Source of the DNA: Castor canadensis
Lineage: Eukaryota; Chordata; Mammalia; Rodentia; Castoridae
DNA length: 64,000 nt
Direction of reading: 5' to 3'
Assembly (NCBI RefSeq): GCF_047511655.1
Contig: NC_133401.1
Location: 15,284,001 to 15,348,000, forward strand
The notes below the pieces were generated by a model. That model was not told the DNA's origin, did not search any database, and was given only the letters and a program-made list of their open reading frames with translations. Shown in pieces: positions 25,430 through 36,599 of this stretch; the first letter of the stretch is position 1, and each line of letters opens with the position of its first letter. The position numbers and the translations under genes are program-made.

Positions 25430-27413
25430 CATTATTGAAAAACCTCATGTGTGACCTGAATTCTCATGTTCATTATGCTTCATAGAAGAAAAATATTTGG
25501 TTTACTTGACACTGTTTATGTAATACTGAGCAAACGCCACCCAGCTGAGCACCTTGCAAGTGGTACTGGAAAGGTTTCAGTCAGAACTCAGACATTTATC
25601 AGATGTCACTTAGGAAGGAGGACTTTGAAAGGAAATGAGGGTGACTGGGCCTTTAGCAAAAGTATTGTTTGAAGTGTACCAGAGTGCATGTCACTAGATT
25701 GTAAGCTCCATGGGGCAGGACCATTGCTGTTGGGTATGTATGGCCTCAACATTGATGACGGGTTTTGGTATCTTCAGTACTTGTTAAATGAGTCAAAAGG
25801 AAAACATGTAGAATAAATGAAAATGGTACACAGAGGAGGAAGCCGTCAAAAGAAAATTATTCAGGGAAATGAGTGTTTGTTGAAATGCAGAAAACCAGTG
25901 GATCTGCATCCTGCCATGTTAAAATGGTGTCACCCTATTGCACCTGACTCCTGTTCTACCTCCAGCCTCTGCTCTCAAGTTGGGTTCTTCCTGGATCCCT
26001 GTCTACTTTGCCATGGGTATTATACTTTATACGCTGAACTGTCTTTTATGATTTTTGTGGCTGTTGCTAAACAGTTTTATTTATCTGACAGTAACAGGTT
26101 TCTGAATATTACACAGTTGAATGTTTACCCAGTAGCACTAGGTGATTTAATGCAACACTTTGGAAGTGTCAGAAGTAGTAACCAATGACAGAATTTCTCT
26201 ATAGACTGAATTTACTTGTGATCCCTCATTCTCTGCATTTCTATCCAGACTTTGAAATGATTGCCTTTTAATTACCACAGCGTTCTCTTTCCATGTCATG
26301 TTCCCATCTCCACAACGCAAATACCGAAAAGAACTTGCGGATGTTTGATCATTTCACCGAATGTATTTGAAGCAGAATTGACATGCATATACTTTCCCCT
26401 ATCGGAAGCAGAAAGCATGGTTGGGCAAAGTGTATATCAGAAGGTAAATTGTGTACTTCTTTGAGCTGGAAGTCATATACTTGGAATTAATTTTATGATG
26501 TTTTTGTCAGTACTGGGGTTTCAACTCAGGGCTCATGCTTTTCCATGCAGGTGCTCCTGTCACTGGCCCTTTTATGCTTTCGTTATTTTTTAGATAGAAT
26601 CTTGCACTTTTTGCCATGGGCCAGCCACAGACTGTGATCCTACTACCCATGCCTCCCATGTAGCTGGGATTATAGATGTATGTCATCACACCCAGCTTGT
26701 TTTGTTCAGGTAGGGTCTTAACCAGTTTGTGTCTGGGCTGGTCTCACATGGCAATCCTTCTGATCTCTGACTCCTGAGCATCAGGGGTTACTGGCCTGAG
26801 TCTCTATACCCACCTTCAGTTTATGACTATGAGATTAACATTCTAGAACTATAAGTAACATATGAATAATGCCATTGAATTGGTTTTTTAATGGAAGAAT
26901 GTACACCTTGGTAGGAATTTGGGTTTAGATATAGTTAGCCCTATATCAACCAAAGCAATTAAAATGATGGCAATATCTGTAATAACAGGAGAAATGCATG
27001 GGCTTTGTAGATCATAGATTGTTGCCTTTATAGCATAATTGAACTCAGCTCTTGGTGCATGAGTGTGTGTGTGTGTGTGTGTAAGATAATGTGTAAAGGA
27101 ACATTCTTCCAAAAGTGATCTTTCCCTAGCAATGAGCACTTTGTGGAAATTTTTCCATTTTGTAATTTCATAAGTTATACTTCAGTTTTTTACTGAGCAT
27201 CAGCATTGCCAAAGCAGTAGCTTATGCACAGTAGAGTCTGGAAAAGTACTAAGTAATAACCTCTTACACTTAAAGCCTCCACTGTCACTCTCTACTGCTC
27301 TGTGGCACAAAAAATCAAAACGAATTCATGGACTCCGGAAGCCAGTTTCAAAAACAAAATAATTCTCTGGTGCTTTGAATACACAGATAAATTGGTAAAT
27401 GTGGACAACAGTA
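25430..27413 (+). other. 3' flank of gene 2 (3' UTR and beyond)
   Basis: Nearly identical to 47812-49804. It holds an L2-like tail near 25690-25800, a possible aataaa at 25812-25817 (not kept in the other copy), an antisense SINE and a short (GT)n at 27062-27083. No further gene seen. Confidence 0.7.
26495..26815 (-). mobile_element. SINE cluster, antisense
   Basis: 'gtactggggtttcaactcag', 'catgcaggtgctcctgtcac', then a B1-like part ('ctgggattatagatgtatgt') and another partial B1-like unit to 26815. The same element is at 48860-49185, so it predates the duplication. Confidence 0.7.
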
Positions 27414-27757
27414 TCTGCTACACTTTTTAAAAAAGTTTACACATATGTGCATACAATGTTTGGGTCAGTTCTTCCCCCTTTCCCCTGCCCCCTCCCTTTA
27501 TCACCCCGCTCCCTCCCTCTTCCCCCCACCCCTTCACTTCCAGGCAGAAACTATTTTTCCCTTATGCCTAATTTTGTTGAAGAGAGAGTATAAGCAATAA
27601 TAGGAAGGACCAAGGGTTTTTGCTAGTTGAGACAAGGATAGCTATACAGAGAGTTGACTCGCATTGCTTTCCTGTACATGTGTGTTGCCTTCTAAATTAA
27701 TTCTTCTCAAACTAACCTTTTCTCTAGTTCCTGTTCCCCTTCTCCTATTGGCCTCTG

Positions 27758-28550
27758 TCACTTTAAAGTTTCTGCATTAATTTCTCTGCAATGAGGGCAA
27801 CAAATGCTATATAGTTTTTTGGGTGTCTTACCTATCCTCACACCTCCCTTGTGTGCTCTTGCTTTTATCATGTGATCAAAGTGCAATCCCCTTGTTATGT
27901 TTGGCCTTGATCTAATGTCCGCATATGAGGGAGAACATACGATTTTTGGTCTTTTGGGCCAGGCTAACCTACTCAGAATGATGTTCTCCAATTTCATCCA
28001 CTTACCAGCGAATGATAACATTTCGTTCTTCTTCATGGCTGCGTAAAATTCCATTGTGTATAAATACCACATTTTCTTAATCCATTCGTCAGTGCTGGGG
28101 CATCTTGGCTGTTTCCATAACTTGGCTATTGTGAATAGTGCTGCAATAAACATGGGTGTGCAGGTGCCTCTGGAGTAACCTGTGTCACAGTCTTTTGGGT
28201 ATATCCTCAATTGTGGTATTGCTGGATCAAATGGTACATCAATGTTTAGCTTTTTAAGTAGCCTCCAAATTTTTTTCCAGAGTGGTTGTACTAGTTTACA
28301 TTCCCACCAGCAGTGTAAGAGGGTTCCTTTTTCCCCACATCCTTGCCAACACCTGTTGTTCGTGGTGTTGCTAATGATGGCTATTCTAACAGGGGTGAGG
28401 TGGAATCTTAGTGTGGTTTTAATTTGCATTTTCTTTATTGCTAGAGATGGTGAGCATTTTTCATGTGTTTTTTGGCCATTTGAATTTCTTCTTTTGAGAA
28501 AGTTCTGTTTAGTTCACTTGCCCATTTCTTTATTGGTTCATTAATTTTGG
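27758..28550 (-). CDS. L1 ORF2p C-terminal part of L1 copy 3
   Basis: An open stretch of 223 residues (28429-27758) with the C-terminal cysteine-rich region ([20 protein letters not shown]), then [20 protein letters not shown] and the terminal [11 protein letters not shown] block. It is fused by deletion to the linker region, without reverse transcriptase. Confidence 0.88.
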
Positions 28551-28559
28551 GAGAATTTA

Positions 28560-29816
28560 TTGGAATATAGGTTCTCAAAGTAGTCTCCGATGATTTCCTG
28601 GATTTCCATGGTGTTTGTTTTTATTTCCTCTTTTGCATTCCTGATTTTACTAATTTGGGTTTTTTCTCTCTTTATTTGGTCAAGTTTGCCAGGGGTCTAT
28701 TGATCTTGTTTATTTTTTCAAAGAACCAACTTTTTGTTTCATTAATTCTTTGTATGTTTTTTTTGGTGTCTATTTCATTGATTTCAGTTCTTGTTTTTAT
28801 TATTTCTCTCCTTCTACTTGTTTTGGGATTTGCTTGTTCTTGTTTTTCTAGGAGTTTGAGATGTATCATTAGGTCATTGATTTGGGATCTTTCAGTCTTT
28901 TTAATATATGCACTCATGGCTATAAACTTTAATCTCAGGACTGCTTTTGCTGTGTACCATAGGTTCCGGTAGGTTGTGTTTTCATTTTCATTGACTTCCA
29001 AGAACTTTTAATTTCCTCTTTTATTTCACCAATGATCCATTGTTACATTAAGCAATGAGTTACTCAGTTTCCAGCTGTTTGTGTGTTTTTTGTCTTTATT
29101 GTTGTTGAGTTCTAGTTTTATTACATTGTGATCAGATAGAATGCATGGTATAATTTCTATTTTCTTATATTTGCTGAGGCTTGCTTTGTGCTCTAGGATA
29201 TGATCTATTTTGGAGAAGGTTCCATGGGCTGCTGAGAAGAATGTATATTGGGTAGAAGTTGGATGAAATGTTCTGTAGACATCAAGTAGGTCCATTTGAT
29301 CTATGGTTTAATTTTGATCTAGGATTTCTTTATTGATTTTTTGTTTGGATGACCTATCTATTGATGATAATGGGGTGCTAAACTCTCCCACAACCACTGT
29401 GTTGGAGTTAATATATGTTTTAGGTCATTCAGGTTATGTTTGATGAAATTGGGTACATTGCCATTGGGTGCATATAGGTTGATAATTATTATTTCCTTTT
29501 GGTCTATTTCCCCTTTTATTAGTATGGAATTTCCTTCTTTATCTTGTTTGATCAATGTAGGTTTGAAGTCTACTTTGTCAGAGATAAGTATTGCTACTCC
29601 TGCCTGTTTTCGGGGGCCACTGGCTTGGTAAATCTTCTTCCAGCCTTTCATCCTAAGCCTATGCTTATTTTTGTTGGTGAGATGGGTCTTCTGTAAGTAA
29701 CAAATTGTTGGGTCTTCCTTTTTAATCCAGTTCATCAAACAGTGCCTTTTGATGGGGGAATTAAGTCCATTAACATTAAGTGTTAGTACTGATAGGTATG
29801 TTGTGATTCCTGTCAT
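28560..29816 (-). CDS. L1 ORF2p N-terminal part of L1 copy 3 (endonuclease and linker, disrupted)
   Basis: Starts [20 protein letters not shown] at 29816 and continues through endonuclease blocks ([28 protein letters not shown]). Then [20 protein letters not shown] and [20 protein letters not shown] follow in another frame, and the post-endonuclease linker ([20 protein letters not shown]) in a third. The usual endonuclease glutamate motif QETH reads QKTH here, so the catalytic glutamate appears lost. Confidence 0.85.
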
Positions 29817-29819
29817 TTA

Positions 29820-31062
29820 GTTGTCTTAGTTGTTTGATTGTTTGATTGTGTGTATCTAAGTCGATGTTACTCTACTTTCTTGCTTTTTCTTTTCCTGTAG
29901 TTTGGTACTGCCTGCCCTTTCATGGTTGAGTTTCACTTTCTGTGTGCAGAATCCCTTGAAGAATCTTTTGTAGTGGTGGCTTTGTGGTCACATATTGTTT
30001 TAATTTCTGCTTATCATGGAAGACTTTTATTGCTCCATCTCTATTTTGAATGATAGTTTTGCTGCATAGAGTATCCTAGGGTTGAAGTTATTTTCATTCA
30101 GTGCCCAGAATATCTCACCCCAAGCTCTTCTTGCTTTTAATGTTTCTGTTGAGAACTCTGCTGTGAATTGGATGGGTTTACCTTTGTATGTTATTTGTTT
30201 TTTCTGTCTCACAGACTTCAATATTCTTTCTCGAGTCTCTGTACTTGTTGTTTTCATTATAATATGCCATGGGGTAGTTCTATTTTGGTTAGGTCTGTTT
30301 GGTGTTCTGGAGGCATCTTGCACCTGTATGGGCATAGATTTGTCTAGATTTGGGATATTTTCTGTAATTATTCTGTTGAATATATTACGCATTCCCTTTG
30401 CTTGTACCTCTTCTCCTTCTTCAATGCCCATGATTTTCAGGTTTGGTCTTTTGATGGAGTCAGTAAGTTCTTGCATTTTCCTTTCACAGGTCTTGAGTTG
30501 TTTAACTAATAGTTTTTTGGTTTTTCCTTTAATTACCATTTCATCTTCAAGTTTGAGATTCTGTCTTCTGTTTGTTCTATTCTGCTGGATTGGCTTTCCA
30601 TTTTGTTTTGAATTTCTGTTCTGTTCTTTTTTCTGAGGTTTCCATATCCCGAGTTCCTTCCTCTTTAATATTGTCTACTTTCATCCTGAGTTCATTTATC
30701 TCTTTATTTATCTTGTTCTTTGTTTCACTTTGGTGTTTACACAGTGCCTCTATAGTTTCTTTTATTTGTTCTTGTGCTTTCTCAAATTCTCCCTTTTTGT
30801 TGTCTTAGAATTTCTTGATTGTCTCTTGTACATTTTGGTTGACCATATCCAGTATCATCTCTATAAAATTCTCATTGATTACTTGTAGGATTTCTTCTTT
30901 CAGAGTGTTCTTGTGGGCTTCATTGGTTTCTTTGGCATAATTTTTCTTCATTTTGTTGGAGTCTGGATCTGAGTATCTTTTTTCTTCATTTCCTTCTGGT
31001 TCCTGTACTAATTTTTTACCGGGGTAAAACTGGTTTCCCTCTTTTTTCCATCTTCCCGTCAT
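29820..31062 (-). CDS. L1 ORF1p of L1 copy 3 (disrupted)
   Basis: The start at 31062 gives MTGRWKKEGNQFYPGKKLVQ, then the coiled coil. The C-terminal RNA-binding half is seen at 30027-30539 (LKTCERKMQELTDSIKRPNL, TPNRPNQNRTTPWHIIMKTT). The frame is interrupted between about 30540 and 30805, so no full ORF1p can be made. Confidence 0.85.
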
Positions 31063-33244
31063 TCCCCTTGCTTTTGTTACTGTCCCTGTACTGTGTGTAA
31101 TTCAGTATTGTCTAGCTTGTAATAATAATAATGGTGATATCTAGAATGGAAGGGTGAGAGGAGAGGGAAAGTAAAGAAAGTAAAGAAAAAGGGAAAAACA
31201 AACAAACAATTGAAAAAACAAACAAACAATAACAACAAGAAAAGAAACAGTCCCAAAGAAATATACAGGGAGAGATAGTGCACTAATCAATGGTAAGCTA
31301 AACAAGCATTAGAGAGACAGATTATTAAAAAAAAATCCTCAAGTTCAAATGCAATAAAGTTTCAGTCTTAATAATTTTGGTGTTAGTCCCTCAGCCTCCA
31401 ATCCTGGAGATGGTGTCCCAGAACTAGTTCGGTTGTTGTTTCATCAAAGGGGGAAAAAAAAAAAACAAAAACAGACAAACAGAAAAAACAAGAAAACAAA
31501 AACAAAACAAAACAAAAATCCCAAGTTCAAATGGAATTTGAATCCTTCAGCTTCCAATTGTAGTTCTGTTTTTGTCTCATCAAAGGAAGAGAAAAAAAGA
31601 AAAAAATAAGAGTCTGGAGGCAGTTCTGTGAATGGCTATCTGAGGCTGTGGCTCACCTGCCCGCTGCTGTTAGCCAGCTGTTGCTGCAGGCTTTATTGAT
31701 TGCAGATCTCAGGAACGAGCTTGATACTCACCTAGGTCCACAGGCTTTGTTTATTTAGAGTTCTCCTGGATGCAGCGACCACTGTTACAAGCCTTCCCTT
31801 CTGCAAGCACACTGGGGGAGGTGGCACTACATCTGCCTTCTCTGGCCGGCTTGTTTATTTACCGATCGTGTGGGAAGTGCCCTTTCCCCACTCTCCAGTG
31901 GAACCCTCCTCACAACACTGTTACAAGCTTTCCCCCTCCAAGGTTGCTTGGTGGGGCCACCACTCCTTCCTTCTCCAGCCAGCTTATTTATCTACAGTTC
32001 CAGGAGGGATTGCCCCTCCCCACTCCTCAGTGGTCAGGGCGCCCCACCCTCTTTGCTACATGTCTTTTTGTTTTTGTTGTTCTTTATTCAGATTTTTTCC
32101 TCTTTTTTTCCCTGGGTGGGGTCAGTCTGTCCAGGGGGCTATGCTGATCTGACCAGGGTTGTTTGTGCAGGTACCGCATGCCAGTTAGCTCACCTTGTGG
32201 TCTGTGTCTCTCAAGCTGGTAGGAGCTGGTGTGTGGTGGCGTGGGAGCCCTCCTGGTTTCTCCATTTACTGTAGAGTAGGGATGCTATGCGTGAGCTGGG
32301 GGTGTGGTGGTGTTGGAGTTTTACCTCTTCTTGGTGGTTTTTCCTGCAAGGTGTATCTCCAGCATCTCTCCAAGATTTTACTTTAGGAAGCACACTTTCT
32401 TCTTCCTCCCTCTACTCACCATCTTGGAATCTCCCTCTGCTACACTTTTTAATGCATAATTCCAGAAGTGGCAGAAAGCAAATCCTGGACCAAATAAGAT
32501 TTACATATACTGTGGAAGTATTAAAAACAAGTTTCCTGAAGAAAAGGTATGTACCAAGAGAGAACATAGCATAATAGCAGTGGACCTTTTTCTGGATGTG
32601 GAACCAGTAAGGACAAGGTAAACAGAGGCTGGTGTTCCTTGGTAGGAATTTGGTGTACATGTCGTTCCATATTACTGAGAAATGATACTGGTGTTTTTGA
32701 TGTTGATGAGAGGAAGGACTTCACTCAGCAAATTATATTAATTGGGTGACCAGGTTCCATAGCTGATTTATTGGAGCATTCCTTCATGGGATGCTATCTT
32801 AATTTGCATACTATATGGGTTGTCCCTAAAACCACGTCCATATTGTGTGATTTGCTAAGAGGACTCACAAGACACTTCATACTGTCATACTTAGGCTTAG
32901 GACTTATTACAGTGAAAGGATGCAAAATACATTGAGCCAAGGGAAGAGGGAGCAGAATGAAATCTGGAAGAATTAGTAAAAAGCTGATGTGCTAAATTCC
33001 TGCCACATTGAATTTTAACTGCACGTGTAAAATGTCTATCAGAGAAACTCACTGTACACTTGACGTAGGTCTTCATGAGGAGTTGGACACAGGCAACGTC
33101 CGCCTAGTTTATTCCAAAATTCCAGACTCCCAGACAGAAGGTATGCATTGGACATAAACCACATTGTACAAATAGCTTAGACACAGTGAGTCTCTCTTAG
33201 CAGGGAGTTGTGAGAATCCTCCCTAAATCCAGATTCTCAAACAT

Positions 33245-33515
33245 GTGACTACTCAATTCATGCAGCTATAACAATTCCACAAACTGGGTAACTTATAAAC
33301 AAAATAAAGTCATTTAATACTTTTGTGGAGGCTTTGAATTCTAAGGTGAAGGCCCTAACTGGTTGAATGTCTGGTGATACTGCTTCCAAGATGGTATCCT
33401 GTTGCTGCAGTTGTCAGAGAGGACAAATGTAATGGAAGAGGTGGAAGGGGAAGAGGGAATTGAGTTTCAGCATGAATTTTGGAGGGGACACCATCATTCA
33501 ATTCATAGTATGTTG
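33245..33515 (-). mobile_element. MaLR-type LTR remnant, antisense
   Basis: 'cagctataacaattccacaa', 'actgggtaacttataaaca' and the far end 'gaattttggaggggacacca' are the two ends of an MLT/MST-like LTR with much of the middle missing. Old; also present at 51428-51690, so it predates the duplication. Confidence 0.55.
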
Positions 33516-33589
33516 CAAGGAATCGTTTCTAAGAATAGTAGTCTCAGTCCTGTGTTAACTCCTTCTGTACAAAGCATCAGAGATTTTAG

Positions 33590-33722
33590 TACTTTGCTGG
33601 GTACGATAATTCACACTTGTGGTCTCAGCTACTGTGGAGGCTGAGGTGGAAGGATTGCTTGAGCCTAGGGGTTTGAAAGCAGCCTGGGCAACATAGACCA
33701 CGTCTCAGAAAACAACACCTGA
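33590..33722 (+). mobile_element. 7SL-derived monomer (proto-B1/FLAM-like)
   Basis: 'actgtggaggctgaggtgga', 'ggattgcttgagcctagggg' and 'gcagcctgggcaacatag' match a free 7SL-derived monomer lacking the fused tRNA tail. The unit B copy is at 51780-51905, where the end reads 'gagtgagaccctgtctcag'. Confidence 0.7.
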
Positions 33723-33729
33723 AACAAAA

Positions 33730-34186
33730 GAAATCTAATACATGCATTCTCTTTTTCTCTTTTCTTCTTATCACTAGATACCACAGTAGATCATCTTTTT
33801 TTTTTAAAGATAATTTGTATCAAAATCTGGTAAATTAAACCCAAATAAATTTTAACCTCTATAACACTTCCAAGTAGTCATTGCACCTGACTTTTCTTCC
33901 TTTTTACTTTCTTTTTGAGCAGGAGATAGCACAAACACAGTCCCCCATTGCCACAAATTATGCAGTTAAGTTTCCTACATTTTCAGAAATTGCAGGGATA
34001 GGTTATGAAAGAGTAAAAAGGAATGAAAAACAAAAGAAAGGAATTGTAGTGTTATACATAGCCTGAGGGCAATGGATAAGCCCCACCCTAGGAAAACAGC
34101 CTTTGTGAACCAGTTTCATGCATGTCAAATGTGCCTAGCTTGGAATTTACAGAAGTAGATACAGATGTGTGTGGATATGCACACAA

Positions 34187-34222
<36 letters not shown>

Positions 34223-34990
34223 TGTATTTAAGTATGTATCTCCACATAACTATTTACTAGCTCTAGTCTCCTAATGGGCTGAAAACCAATGATCCCCAGT
34301 AGCAGTGAGCACACCCAGCACCCAGATGTTTATTTCTAAATACCATTCTACAATACAAAATGTGATTCCTTGAAGAATAGCTGATTTTACAGGGCTGGCC
34401 AGGGCAAGTACTAAATGAGCCTGGAACATTTTTTTCCACTGCCACAAAGTAGAAAAAAAAACAGTGGAACAGGTAAAAAGGCAGAAGCTCCAGCTTGTGT
34501 TGATTCCAAATGGCCAAAACGAAATCTTTTTACCAGTAAAATGAGGACTAGGGCAGAGAGAAAAGGGTGAAAACGCTCTCCTTTATGCTAAGATATACAG
34601 TAGAAGGAATGATATAGTTAAAAATCAATGTTTGACAACCATCAGTGATAACTGCTTCTTGCAAGAATGGTCAAGGAGTTGGGGGTGTGGCTAAGTAGGA
34701 CAGGTGCTTGCATGAGGCCCTGAGTTCTAACCAAAGTCCCACGAGAGAATGACCAATGATTCCTAAAATCTTTTTGGTGGTGTCTTTCTCTAGAGTATTT
34801 TTTATTCACTTCCCCAAGGGCCAGAAGATGCTAACAAAACGCATCCACATGTACTCATCTTTAGGGATTTGTTAGTTGGTTTTAGTCCCTACTATAGAAA
34901 GTCGGGTTACCTTTCCCCTTACTCCTGTGGTGAAGGTCTTTCTGGTTTACCAAGAAGCCTCAAGTGAGAGGCAAGGACACCTTGAATATG
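33730..34990. other. Spacer with (AC)n and a SINE fragment
   Basis: No gene. An (AC)n microsatellite lies at 34186-34220 (shorter at 53780-53802 in unit B), and a tRNA/ID-type SINE at 34680-34745 ('gggggtgtggctaagtagga', 'ccctgagttctaacc'). From 33888 on, this is almost identical to unit B. Confidence 0.7.
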
Positions 34991-34994
34991 TCTG

Positions 34995-35335
34995 TCTTAG
35001 TGCATTTGGGATATGCTGTAATAAAACACCATAAACTGGGTAGTTTATAAGGAACATAAATTTGTTTCTCACAGTTCTGAAGGCTGGAAAGTCCAAGATC
35101 AAGGTTCCTGTAGATTTGTGTGTCGAGGGCTTGCTTTCTGGTGCATACTACCTTCTGGTTGTGTCCTCACACGACTGAAGGAGCGAAAGGGCTCCCTCAG
35201 GACATTCCTCTGAGAGCACTGTCCTTTTCATGATGCAATTCAAAGGCTCTACCTCCTAATGCCATTATCTTGGGGGTTAGAATTTAAACAAATGGATTAT
35301 GGGGGTGATCCATTCATACCACAACAATGTCTAAA
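34995..35335 (-). mobile_element. MaLR-type LTR (MLT1/MST-like), antisense
   Basis: 'taataaaacaccataaactg', 'ctcacagttctgaaggctgg', 'aagtccaagatcaaggttcc' and the far end 'gatccattcataccacaaca' give the whole antisense LTR order. Old solo LTR about 340 bases long, just upstream of the promoter. Copy at 54575-54908. Confidence 0.65.
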
Positions 35336-35479
35336 GTGCTACTCAGTCTTAAAATCAACAGCATCCATTCTTTTCTAGGGCAGAAAACACTGCAATGAGT
35401 AGACATTTGCCCAAGACCTCAGGAAACCTGGAAAGGGCAAACCGGCTGGGTAGAATAATCAATCGGACATCTCCGCATC

Positions 35480-36032
35480 AGAAGGGCGGGCTGGGCTTTG
35501 TCGGGAAGTGTAGTCCAGGAGGGCGGTAGAGTGGCGGTTTCCCGCGCCCTAGCATTCTGAGACTTGCAGTCCAGAGCACTGCGCAGTTACAGTTACGTCC
35601 AACTGTCAACGGTTTCCTCCCGCGGAACTCTGGGAAGTGTAGTTCAGGACCTCCTGTTAGTCACAGGCAGTTCCGGCTCAGGGGCACAATGCTGGGCCTT
35701 TCTGGGAAACGCAGTCCGGAAGCTCCTGGTAGTCACAGGCACTTCCGCCCTTGGAGGCGGGCGAAGTATCCCTGTTTTACTGGCTTCAGTGATGAACTCC
35801 GCTTCCCAGGCACCTTACGTATTTCTCCAAAATGCGTTTGGGACCACCAGTTGGCATTCCTTCCTTTGGGGTGAAAAGGAAGGAGGGGCTGAGAGCGGAG
35901 GTTTGAGGCGTGAGCGCCGTTTTGCGTCCCCCAGGGCGGAGCTTCTTTGGGTCGGCGCGGAGCCAGTCTCCCATGCTGCGGCTGCTCCACCCGCGAGCCT
36001 GCCTGTCACTTCATGCCGCGTCACCTGGGGCG
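35480..36032 (+). promoter_or_regulatory. CpG promoter and first exon of the hybrid ZNF226-type gene (gene 3)
   Basis: CpG-rich, with four diverged copies of a ZNF143-like module (tcgggaagtgtagtcc at 35501, attctgagacttgcagtcc at 35554, actctgggaagtgtagttc at 35627, tttctgggaaacgcagtcc at 35699). A ~70-bp direct repeat is visible in the matching 'cctgttagtcacaggcagtt' and 'cctggtagtcacaggcactt'. ETS-like ttccg sites follow the modules. A consensus donor (gcg|gtgagt) ends the likely non-coding first exon at 36032. No TATA box is evident. The next exon is at 39305. Confidence 0.8.
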
Positions 36033-36454
36033 GTGAGTGACTGCGTTTGCTGATTTGGAAACGGGAGCTGCAAGTTCTTCCTTTCTAACACAGTATTTGA
36101 GAAAAAGTCATCTACTAACACACTGTTTCAGCCTGCCTGGCTCATAGGACTGTGTTTTCCACGCTCCTGTAATGTCTCCCAGGACGCAGTGGGGGTGTCC
36201 CCACCCCATGAGCTTTGCGTCTAGCTGGAACTGCGATTTGTCAGCTCTAGAGACACAGTCCTGCTGTCTCCCCGCCGTCCTTCCTTCCTTCCTTCCTCCC
36301 CCAGCCCTGACCGCACGCGACAGGAGACAGCAGAGTCCCACGTGAGCAAGGCTTGTCACTTCCACAGAGGTGACCACGCGCACGGCGGAGGTGAGGTCAC
36401 GTCCTCTGACACCGGACGGATCATAGGAGCATCGGTTCCCTTCTGAAGGTTTTA

Positions 36455-36590
36455 TACGGATGACTTTTCCTACCCTAAAGACGAGGCGATTGAGGCGCGG
36501 GTCATAAACTGTCGCACGCACAGCTAGTGGGTAGCAGGGCTGGCCCTGGACCCGGGTCAGCCTGAGTCCAGACCTGCGTTCATAATCTAA
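36455..36590 (+). mobile_element. MIR fragment
   Basis: 'aagacgaggcgattgaggcg', 'cacgcacagctagtgggtag' and 'gacccgggtcagcctgagtc' follow the MIR core. It keeps unusually many CpGs, consistent with lying beside an unmethylated promoter. Copy at 56034-56169. Confidence 0.7.
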
Positions 36591-36599
36591 GGGTCTGTT

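Larger units (their letters stand above)
27414..32450 (-). mobile_element. LINE-1, antisense, internally deleted, with 15-bp target duplication (L1 copy 3)
   Basis: The element lies at 27429-32435 between two copies of tctgctacacttttt (27414-27428 and 32436-32450). In L1 sense it has a 5' UTR of about 1.37 kb, ORF1, the ORF2 endonuclease and linker, then a jump near 28555 directly to the ORF2 C-terminus and 3' UTR. About 2 kb including the reverse-transcriptase core is missing. The target sequence ttttt/aa is the preferred L1 endonuclease site. A different L1 sits at the same site in unit B (49805-50640). Confidence 0.93.

Noticed and set aside
27062-27083. (GT)n tracts as regulatory Z-DNA sites
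   Set aside because: They are ordinary microsatellites that vary in length between the two units; nothing ties them to regulation.
35564-36040. Open frame of 158 codons over the promoter (also 55143-55619)
   Set aside because: CpG-rich promoter sequence avoids stops; the internal amino-acid repeat simply mirrors the ~70-bp DNA repeat, and the frame crosses a good splice donor.
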